From an uncultured Bdellovibrio sp. (GTDB lineage: Bacteria > Bdellovibrionota > Bdellovibrionia > Bdellovibrionales > Bdellovibrionaceae), in assembly GCA_946482355.1 (NCBI GenBank), contig CAMLRE010000172.1, forward strand, positions 1 through 5,487: DNA of 5,487 bases. Direction: 5' to 3'. The stretch's first letter is position 1. Every line of letters starts with the position of its first letter. Of this stretch, positions 1 through 3,988 are shown piece by piece. The notes below the pieces were generated by a model. It was given only the letters and a program-made list of their open reading frames with translations, had not been told where the DNA came from and did not search any database. Both the position numbers and the translations under genes were made by a program.

Positions 1-181
1 AAAAAACAATTAAAAATAAAAATATTCCCAATATGGAATATTTTATAACCAAATCATCGCACCATAATGCTACGGGAATAAAAACTAAGCCGACAACAAC
101 TGCTGCAGACAGAATAGTTACAAGGATATTTTGACGGTGAGATGATATAGCCCTTACTAAAGAGTCGGGAGAAAAAGTCAT
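1..181 (-). CDS. Partial small membrane protein, start present, truncated by left edge
   Basis: I do not recognise this gene. Reading leftward from the ATG at 181-179, sixty codons stay open to the window edge. The peptide begins MTFSPDSLVRAISSHRQ and then has a hydrophobic stretch at about residues 19-40, rich in V, L, A and I. A short polar turn with two aspartates (CDD) follows, and a second hydrophobic stretch starts near residue 46 and continues to the edge. This gives at least two membrane segments and a short cytosolic N-terminus with positive charges. The start overlaps the stop of the upstream 120-residue gene as ATGA, and AAGGGG lies nine bases before the ATG, so translation is probably coupled. 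G+C is about 33% by hand count. The pair is probably co-transcribed, and function is unknown. Confidence 0.72.
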   Translation of the reverse strand, partial: MTFSPDSLVRAISSHRQNILVTILSAAVVVGLVFIPVALWCDDLVIKYSILGIFLFLIVF

Positions 182-540
182 TTTAAAATTCCCCTTTGCT
201 CGTATAATGAGAATTCAAACCTCAATGCTTTTCCAACCAACCGAGTTAAACAAAAAAAATAAAAATAGTTTTTTCCTGCTATTTTCGCAGGAATTTTAAA
301 TTTAGTTGCTAGGAATGCTCCTGCAGCACTACCCAGTTTGACCTTAATTTTACCATCTGCTTCTACCGTATGTTGAGGCTCTACAACTTCACCTGATAAA
401 AATTCGAAAACTAAATAATCCGGCTTTCCCGCAGTTGTAGGAATATTTATAATTAACGGTTCAGTATCATCACAAATTATTGATTCTGAAATTACTAAAT
501 TGTGACTACCTGAAATAACTTCTGCATCGACTCGATTCAT
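178..540 (-). CDS. Hypothetical 120-aa soluble protein, possibly DUF6864-like
   Basis: The protein has no signal peptide or membrane segment, so it is probably cytosolic. It is mostly beta-type sequence: a start with VISGSHNLVISES, an acidic turn CDDTEPLIINI, a YLVFEFLSG strand, a GKIKVKLG strand, KNYFYFFCL, and a closing ALRFEFSLYEQ. This order of short strands (DDEPI-like turn, aromatic F-x-F strands, FxFY near the end) recalls from memory the family of unknown function DUF6864. That is a resemblance I cannot test, and the protein may be something else. The ATG at 540 has only a weak GGA eight bases upstream. Its stop overlaps the start of the next membrane-protein gene (ATGA), indicating a two-gene operon. 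G+C is about 34% by hand count, lower than the right part of the window. It lies just downstream of the 3' end of tRNA-Ser, a common place for acquired genes. Confidence 0.75.
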   Translation of the reverse strand: MNRVDAEVISGSHNLVISESIICDDTEPLIINIPTTAGKPDYLVFEFLSGEVVEPQHTVEADGKIKVKLGSAAGAFLATKFKIPAKIAGKNYFYFFCLTRLVGKALRFEFSLYEQRGILK

Positions 541-565
541 TGGTTAATTCCAATGCTAAAATGAT

Positions 566-594
566 ATTTTGTCATTGATTAAATTCATTTCCAA
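566..594 (-). promoter_or_regulatory. Candidate sigma70-type promoter for the AT-rich gene pair
   Basis: On the minus strand TTGGAA (594-589) and CAAAAT (571-566) are separated by 17 bases, each matching four of six consensus bases. Position is suitable: about 25 bases before the ATG at 540. The -10 region is also inside a short inverted repeat (AATGA/TCATT). AT-rich DNA gives such matches easily, so this is only a candidate. Confidence 0.3.
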
Positions 595-674
595 CCAAGT
601 GTTAGAAGGCACAAGTGTGCGATTTCAGGCAATAAAACCGTTTCGTCTTTTGAGTGAAAGGAAAGAAGGGAAAA

Positions 675-767
675 TGGCGGAGTGGGTGGGATTTGAACCC
701 ACGGTACCTGTTTTGCAAGTACGAGTCTTTAGCAAAGACTTGGTTTCAGCCACTCACCCACCACTCC
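675..767 (-). tRNA. tRNA-Ser (anticodon GCT)
   Basis: This is a complete class II tRNA of 93 bases including the encoded CCA. The acceptor arms GGAGTGG (767-761) and CCACTCC pair fully, followed by G and CCA (677-675). The D arm has GGT/ACC around GAGTGGCTGAA. The anticodon stem AGTCT/AGACT encloses the loop TTGCTAA, giving anticodon GCT (733-731), which reads AGC and AGT serine codons. A long variable arm of seven pairs (GTACTTG/CAGGTAC, one G-U) is typical of serine tRNAs. The T arm is GTGGG-TTCAAAT-CCCAC. The gene stands alone, divergent from tRNA-Arg. Confidence 0.97.
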
Positions 768-799
768 GCGCGCAAGTTTTTAATGCTGAAATAATATAG

Positions 800-829
800 A
801 ATATGAAAATGCCATAGCGTTTTTACCAA
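800..829 (-). promoter_or_regulatory. Candidate promoter of tRNA-Ser
   Basis: On the minus strand TTGGTA (829-824) and CATATT (805-800) are 18 bases apart, each matching four of six consensus bases. A start near 793 would give a leader of about 25 bases before the tRNA. The surrounding 768-920 spacer otherwise holds only short inverted repeats (for example ACCGAT at 841-846 with ATCGGT at 873-878) and no gene. Confidence 0.33.
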
Positions 830-906
830 ATCAAGGAATGACCGATACTTACACTTGATTTTGGACTAATAAATCGGTAGAACCGTATTTCACAATTAAA
901 TTTGCT

Positions 907-912
907 TATATT
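907..912 (+). promoter_or_regulatory. Candidate -10 box of tRNA-Arg
   Basis: TATATT lies eight bases before the mature tRNA 5' end, a plausible -10 element matching five of six consensus bases. No convincing -35 box is present 16-18 bases upstream, where the sequence reads CGTATT or similar. A start at about 919-920 would leave almost no leader for RNase P, so the true start may be elsewhere. Confidence 0.3.
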
Positions 913-920
913 ACGACAGT

Positions 921-997
921 GCGGTCGTAGCTCAGCTGGATAGAGTACTTGACTACGAATCAAGTGGTCGGAGGTTCGAATCCTCCCGTCCGCACCA
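921..997 (+). tRNA. tRNA-Arg (anticodon ACG)
   Basis: This is a 77-base tRNA with encoded CCA (995-997). The D loop AGCTGGATA, the anticodon stem CTTGA/TCAAG with loop CTACGAA (anticodon ACG, 955-957), the variable loop TGGTC and the T arm GGAGG-TTCGAAT-CCTCC closely match the bacterial tRNA-Arg that reads CGU/CGC/CGA after A34 deamination to inosine. The acceptor stem GCGGTCG/CGTCCGC pairs except for one internal T-T opposition at the fifth pair. A run of six Ts (998-1003 with neighbours) follows the CCA. It converges with the outer-membrane protein gene ending at 1034. Confidence 0.96.
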
Positions 998-1033
998 TTT
1001 TTTGCCCAATTAATAATCAAAACATTATAAATC

Positions 1034-1678
1034 TTAGAATTGCGAGCCGAATTGAACAACCAATTCACCCGTATTAATTTTCGAATACGCTGAATCTGGT
1101 AACTCACGTTCTACACCGTTAAATTCAACATTATTGTAGATCGTTGTACGACCTAAAAATCGTAAAAATCCAACTGATCCCGGAAATTCAAAACCAACTC
1201 CACCCGAATACGCATAACCTTTTAGAACATCATTTTTTCGAAATGGATTTACGTGTTCGTTATCGGTGTAAGTCATTTTTGCATAAACAATCGGGTCGTA
1301 GCCCGCATAAAAATAAACGACTTTTCCGAATGTAAAATAACCTCCGGCATAACCGCGAAGCATTTGATAATCATATTCAGAAACTCCGGCAGCTGAACGA
1401 TGCTCGACAGCTTCTTCTTTCCAGCCCAAATCAGTACTTAAACCAATCGCGAAAATATCTGTGCGTAAACAGCCTTTAACCCCAAGGCTTAACCCCATAT
1501 TGTAAAAGAAGTTCCAGGATTTTTTATGATCGACCGAACCATCGGTAGCGTTAAAATCAGTGCCGCCAAATTGCGGAGAAAAATAAACTTCACCACCAAA
1601 ACCAACAGCCTTAGCGGATAACGGTAACAAAACCCCCATAAATAGGGTTAAGCAGATCATAATTTGCATCATTAGCAT
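1034..1678 (-). CDS. Predicted outer-membrane beta-barrel protein, 214 aa
   Basis: The product is exported and probably a small outer-membrane barrel of unknown function. Residues 1-24 form a hydrophobic signal peptide ending in LSAKA, with cleavage expected before VGFGGEVYF. It is unusual in lacking an early Lys or Arg. The mature part is a series of short strands with alternating aromatic and polar residues (GGEVYFSPQ, WNFFYNMGLSLGV, YAGGYFTF, VVYFYAGYDPIVYAKM), and it ends in LVVQFGSQF. A C-terminal phenylalanine is the typical recognition signal for the BAM complex. An ATG is chosen at 1678-1676 because GGAGG lies six bases before it. A longer frame would start at 1738 but has no ribosome binding site and would bury the signal peptide. 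Further ATG codons at protein positions 3 and 4 are less well placed. It is divergent from the gene starting at 1794, and no family name is recognised. Confidence 0.82.
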   Translation of the reverse strand: MLMMQIMICLTLFMGVLLPLSAKAVGFGGEVYFSPQFGGTDFNATDGSVDHKKSWNFFYNMGLSLGVKGCLRTDIFAIGLSTDLGWKEEAVEHRSAAGVSEYDYQMLRGYAGGYFTFGKVVYFYAGYDPIVYAKMTYTDNEHVNPFRKNDVLKGYAYSGGVGFEFPGSVGFLRFLGRTTIYNNVEFNGVERELPDSAYSKINTGELVVQFGSQF

Positions 1679-1736
1679 GCAGCCCCTCCAACTAAACATG
1701 ATTTTGCATGATATTGGTGGCACAAACAATGCGACC

Positions 1737-1776
1737 AAAGCTTAGAAAAAAGTTAAGCTTCCTAAAACTAAGCTTT
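1737..1776. repeat. Cluster of three AAGCTT repeats in a divergent promoter region
   Basis: AAAGCTTAG (1737-1745) is the exact reverse complement of CTAAGCTTT (1768-1776), and a third copy, TTAAGCTT, lies at 1753-1760. The second and third copies are in direct orientation with a 15-base period. They sit between the divergent starts at 1678 and 1794, so they could be operator half-sites or form a hairpin in the leader of the plus-strand gene. The role is inferred from position only. Confidence 0.5.
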
Positions 1777-1793
1777 TTACCTAGACTTAAAGA

Positions 1794-2225
1794 GTGAACA
1801 AAAAACTCATTTTTAAAATCAGCATCTTAGTTGTCGGTCTTGTAAGCATTTTTCTTTTTAAAGGCTATTTGACTAAAAATTCTTATCACCAACCGGATAT
1901 GACTGAAATCACTAAGCAAGTGGCTTCATTTCAATGGTGTTCTGAGACAAAAGGCACAGTGAAATGGCAAGATTCTGAGCTAAAAGCTAAATATAAAAAG
2001 TGGACTGATTATGCTCTTCGCAAAAAATTCTGCAAAGTTGATCTAGAGCCTTTATCAGAGGCAGAAATGAACAACGCAAACTGGCGCGACCTGGCCATGG
2101 CGATGGATTCTCAAGCAGCCATCGTAAAATTAGAGTGGGATAAGGGGCTTCAAGTTTTTAGAGCTGCGGGCCTACCGTTTAAATCGAAAAAATTGAGTCG
2201 AGAGCTTCTTGACGAAGGCCACTGA
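1794..2225 (+). CDS. Membrane-anchored periplasmic protein of unknown function, 143 aa
   Basis: I do not recognise this protein. It opens with MNKKLIFK and a hydrophobic segment at about residues 7-23, which works as a signal anchor because no clear cleavage site follows. The rest is hydrophilic and probably lies in the periplasm: SFQWCSETKG near residue 49, KKFCKVDLEPL near residue 80, then a helical, lysine-rich C-terminus. The two cysteines (C49, C80) could form a disulfide. The start is GTG. A stop codon in frame at 1788-1790 rules out any earlier start, and the next Met (residue 36) would lose the membrane segment. No good Shine-Dalgarno sequence precedes the GTG, so initiation may be weak or leaderless. 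tRNA-Asn follows 24 bases after the stop. Coding looks real from the composition and the anchor. Confidence 0.72.
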   Translation: MNKKLIFKISILVVGLVSIFLFKGYLTKNSYHQPDMTEITKQVASFQWCSETKGTVKWQDSELKAKYKKWTDYALRKKFCKVDLEPLSEAEMNNANWRDLAMAMDSQAAIVKLEWDKGLQVFRAAGLPFKSKKLSRELLDEGH

Positions 2226-2237
2226 ATTAGTTAGTTT
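2209..2237 (+). promoter_or_regulatory. Candidate promoter of tRNA-Asn
   Basis: TTGACG (2209-2214, five of six consensus bases) and TAGTTT (2232-2237, weak) are 17 bases apart. They predict a start near 2244, six bases before the tRNA. The -35 box lies inside the last codons of the upstream gene, so the tRNA could have its own promoter or be processed from a longer transcript. Confidence 0.4.
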
Positions 2238-2249
2238 GGTGAGCACTGT

Positions 2250-2325
2250 TCAGATGTAGCTCAGTTGGTAGAGCAAGCGACTGTTAATCGCTTGGTCGCA
2301 GGTTCGAGTCCTGCCATCTGAGCCA
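2250..2325 (+). tRNA. tRNA-Asn (anticodon GTT)
   Basis: This is a complete 76-base tRNA with encoded CCA (2323-2325). The acceptor arms TCAGATG and CATCTGA pair perfectly, followed by discriminator G. The D arm is GCTC-AGTTGGTA-GAGC. The anticodon stem AGCGA/TCGCT encloses CTGTTAA with anticodon GTT at 2283-2285. The T arm is GCAGG-TTCGAGT-CCTGC. It is followed 22 bases later by a terminator. Confidence 0.97.
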
Positions 2326-2347
2326 TTTTATTTTGGTTCGAACATGT

Positions 2348-2379
2348 AAACCCTTGGAGAAATCCGAGGGTTTTTTTTT
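2348..2379 (+). terminator. Rho-independent terminator after tRNA-Asn
   Basis: AAACCCTTGG (2348-2357) pairs with CCGAGGGTTT (2364-2373), ten pairs with one G-U, around the loop AGAAAT, and runs straight into nine Ts (2371-2379). On the minus strand the hairpin is followed only by TTTACATGTT, so it may also serve the convergent gene ending at 2387, though less well. Confidence 0.88.
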
Positions 2380-2386
2380 GCTTTTT

Positions 2387-2710
2387 TTAGTACTTCGTTT
2401 TTGGCGTAGTTGTTCCTGAAGTCGCATGCTCAGGCGGGCGGGGGAACTTATCTGTCTGCAACGCCTTTCCACGCGCTCTTGTACCAATGTAACTGTGCGG
2501 ACCCGAAGGATCTGTCTGACCTTTTCTTTCAGCCACACCTTCAGAAGTTGCATTGGGTGTTGATGGTTTTTTATCTGCATCTTCAACAATAGCTTCTGAA
2601 GAAGTTTTTAAATCGGTATCATCTGATCCCGCAGTCGCTGAACTTGGTTTTGATCCCATGCTCATAGTTAGGCTGGCAAAAACTAACAGTGCTAAAAATT
2701 TTGTTTTCAT
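2387..2710 (-). CDS. Small secreted low-complexity protein, 107 aa, paralogue of the upstream neighbour
   Basis: This is a secreted protein of unknown function. Residues 1-17 form a signal peptide (MKTKFLALLVFASLTMS), with cleavage probably just before MGSK. The mature part is hydrophilic, rich in Ser, Thr, Asp, Lys and Pro, has no cysteine or tryptophan, and is probably disordered. It carries SYIGTRARGKAL and FPRPPEH, and ends in ATSGTTTPKTKY. The gene just upstream (2811-3152) has the same MGSK after its signal peptide and a matching end, so the two are tandem paralogues. An ATG at 2710-2708 is chosen because GAGGAG lies five bases before it and it begins a proper signal peptide. A longer frame from 2794 lacks both. 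It is the last gene of a probable three-gene minus-strand operon. The exact role and the anchoring in the cell are unknown. Confidence 0.78.
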   Translation of the reverse strand: MKTKFLALLVFASLTMSMGSKPSSATAGSDDTDLKTSSEAIVEDADKKPSTPNATSEGVAERKGQTDPSGPHSYIGTRARGKALQTDKFPRPPEHATSGTTTPKTKY

Positions 2711-2756
2711 TTTTTCTCCTCGATAAATTTTTAACAAAATCCGCGATCCTGGTTTT

Positions 2757-2802
2757 GGCTTGTGTTGACTAACCAAGCCTGAAAATTTTTTCAAGCTTGG
2801 TT
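2757..2802 (-). promoter_or_regulatory. Imperfect hairpin with an alternative pairing between the two paralogues
   Basis: AACCAAGC-C-TGAAAA (2771-2785) pairs with TTTTCA-A-GCTTGGTT (2788-2802): fourteen pairs and one mismatch around a tiny loop. In the minus-strand transcript a second segment, CAAGCC (complement of GGCTTG at 2757-2762), can instead pair with the GGCTTG inside the first hairpin, so the two structures exclude each other. No T run follows on the minus strand, while a T-rich stretch follows on the plus strand (2801-2812). It may be a processing, stabilising or attenuation element. Confidence 0.45.
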
Positions 2803-2810
2803 ATTTTTAT

Positions 2811-3152
2811 TTAGTAGTTTGATTTTGGTGTAACAGTTCCAGATGCCGTATTGTTTCTTGAAGTTCGACGGGACATGTCTTGGTCATTTTTTCTTGCCTC
2901 AATATCTTTAGTCATTGAGTCATCGGTGTCCGCCTGATTTGTTGTTGTATTTACATCAGCATCTTGTGTTGTTGATCCTGTTGTATTTGACGGTGAGTTT
3001 CCACGGCCCACTGAATCCGATTCTTCAGACGATGTTCCCCGGGCAGATGTTCCCGTCGTACCTCTTGCCGCCTGATCGTTTTTTGAACCCATGGCCATAG
3101 TTTCGCCTGTTAAAAGGCCACTCATCGCAAATATGATAAATGTTTTTTTCAT
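2811..3152 (-). CDS. Small secreted low-complexity protein, 113 aa, paralogue of the downstream neighbour
   Basis: This is a secreted protein of unknown function. Residues 1-20 form a signal peptide (MKKTFIIFAMSGLLTGETMA), with cleavage expected after TMA and before MGSK. The mature chain of about 93 residues is almost entirely Thr, Ser, Asn, Asp, Gly, Arg, Glu and Gln. It contains no Cys, Trp or Phe and only the final Tyr as an aromatic, so it is most likely disordered. It ends in TASGTVTPKSNY, matching ATSGTTTPKTKY in the next gene. The ATG at 3152-3150 has GAGGAG five bases upstream, inside the octamer CGAGGAGA that is also present before the paralogue. The gene starts 60 bases after the stop of the 231-residue outer-membrane protein gene on the same strand, which suggests co-transcription. 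The shared ends with divergent middles suggest an old duplication. Confidence 0.8.
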   Translation of the reverse strand: MKKTFIIFAMSGLLTGETMAMGSKNDQAARGTTGTSARGTSSEESDSVGRGNSPSNTTGSTTQDADVNTTTNQADTDDSMTKDIEARKNDQDMSRRTSRNNTASGTVTPKSNY

Positions 3153-3166
3153 GTTGTCTCCTCGCT

Positions 3167-3191
3167 GTTTAAAAAGTTTTTTCTTTTAAAC
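3167..3191 (-). promoter_or_regulatory. AU-rich hairpin just upstream of a ribosome binding site
   Basis: On the minus strand GTTTAAAAG (3191-3183) pairs with CTTTTTAAAC (3176-3167) with one bulged T, around six As. It ends three bases before the GAGGAG of the 113-residue gene. A hairpin here could affect ribosome access or mRNA stability. Since it is all A-T pairs, chance is a fair alternative. Confidence 0.33.
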
Positions 3192-3212
3192 GAAGCAAGA
3201 TGACGTCCAATG

Positions 3213-3908
3213 TTAGTTTCCGCCCGTCGATAAACCACCCGGTTTGATCCAACTTGGAAGCCCGCTGATAATGAAGCCTACGCTTACGTATGACCCACTT
3301 AGATCAATCTCATTAATGTTTTGGCCGATTGTTCCTTCATATTTCAGGTTATCTAATTTGAAGTTTTCATATCCACCTTCGACAAATACCTTAAACGATT
3401 CTCCTCCGGCTGCGACTGAAGCGCCAGCGCGTTGATAAAAGTGTGAGTTTTTATCCCACTTGGCTTTGCCGCCAGTCGTTTGTAATTCGACAGTATTATT
3501 TGACAAGCCAAGCTCACCAAAAAGATCTAAGTTAAAATTCTTTTTATTCACCAGCACTAATCTTCCGGTTAAGCCTGCTGAATATTGTTGAACAGCTAAA
3601 TATTCTGTCGCAGGAAATGGAGCTTCTTTTTTGTTAGCCGCATTGAAGACACCTTTAATTTTTGTTCCTGCTTTAAACCAAGAAGAAAGTTCTGCATCAG
3701 CTTCTAAACCAAATCCAGTCACAGCTTTCATTTCTTCGATTTGATCCGCCTGCATCAGCGCACCTAAATTTTCATCTTTGTTCGCAAATGTTGTTTCTGA
3801 TAAGAAAAATCTGACTTCAGACCATTTTAAATTAAAATCTTTTGCGTGCGCTGGAATATTCATAAAAAGTACGTTTAAAAAAATATTTATCGTCATTAGT
3901 GTTCTCAT
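3213..3908 (-). CDS. Predicted outer-membrane beta-barrel-like protein, 231 aa
   Basis: This is an exported protein, probably outer membrane, with no recognised family. The signal peptide is residues 1-22, ending in IPAHA, with cleavage before KDFNLKW. The mature chain alternates short amphipathic strands with polar turns: EVRFFLSETTF, GFGLEADAELSSWFKAGTKI, AGLTGRLVLV, NLDLFGELGL, RAGASVAAGG, FKVFVEGGYENF, and a last strand GSYVSVGFIISGL. It does not end on a phenylalanine: about 15 further residues follow (PSWIKPGG onward), so the barrel assignment is less sure than for the 214-residue protein. There are no cysteines. The start is well supported: AGGAGG lies six bases before the ATG at 3908. 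It is the first of three co-directional genes, followed 60 bases later by the paralogue pair. Confidence 0.78.
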   Translation of the reverse strand: MRTLMTINIFLNVLFMNIPAHAKDFNLKWSEVRFFLSETTFANKDENLGALMQADQIEEMKAVTGFGLEADAELSSWFKAGTKIKGVFNAANKKEAPFPATEYLAVQQYSAGLTGRLVLVNKKNFNLDLFGELGLSNNTVELQTTGGKAKWDKNSHFYQRAGASVAAGGESFKVFVEGGYENFKLDNLKYEGTIGQNINEIDLSGSYVSVGFIISGLPSWIKPGGLSTGGN

Positions 3909-3930
3909 TTGAATCCTCCTATGATTTTTT

Positions 3931-3964
3931 CAAACAAAAAGCTCCGGTCGTAAAACCGGAGCTT
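3931..3964 (-). terminator. Rho-independent terminator after the lipoprotein gene
   Basis: On the minus strand AAGCTCCGGT (3964-3955) pairs perfectly with ACCGGAGCTT (3948-3939) around TTTACG, followed by TTTTTGTTTG. The ten-pair GC-rich stem and T-rich tail are typical. It lies 24 bases beyond the lipoprotein stop and only about 30 bases before the next start codon at 3908. Confidence 0.85.
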
Positions 3965-3988
3965 GGGGGGCGGGGACGTTGTTACTAA

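Noticed and set aside
609..622. Short palindrome GCACAAGTGTGC, considered as terminator of tRNA-Ser
   Set aside because: The stem is only four to five pairs with a very small loop and no T run on the minus strand.
569..799. Plus-strand reading frame containing WVGFEPT
   Set aside because: It is the reverse-strand reading of tRNA-Ser; this peptide is a classic false translation of serine/leucine-type tRNA genes.
823..1107. Minus-strand reading frame containing DGRIRTSDHLIRSQVLYPAELRPH
   Set aside because: It reads the tRNA-Arg gene backwards and also overlaps the 3' end of the barrel gene in another frame; no ribosome binding site.
1144..1335. Plus-strand frame opposite the barrel gene
   Set aside because: Antisense shadow of a gene with signal peptide and ribosome binding site; no start signal of its own.
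1738..1775. AAGCTT repeats considered as a rho-independent terminator
   Set aside because: The arms are short and AT-rich with a 22-base loop, and no gene ends there; both neighbours start from this spacer.
2284..2589. Minus-strand reading frame ending WQDSNLRPSD
   Set aside because: Its end is the backward reading of tRNA-Asn, it passes through the terminator, and it overlaps the paralogue gene in another frame.
2410..2592. Plus-strand frame opposite the first paralogue
   Set aside because: Antisense shadow, no ribosome binding site, and it lies opposite a better supported gene.
2915..3100. Leucine- and proline-rich plus-strand frame
   Set aside because: Produced by the antisense of the Ser/Thr/Asp-rich paralogue; composition is an artefact of the opposite strand.
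3244..3435. Plus-strand frame opposite the 231-residue gene
   Set aside because: Antisense shadow without start signals.
3965..3975. G-rich run GGGGGGCGGGG, considered as a G-quadruplex
   Set aside because: Only two G tracts are present; a quadruplex needs four.
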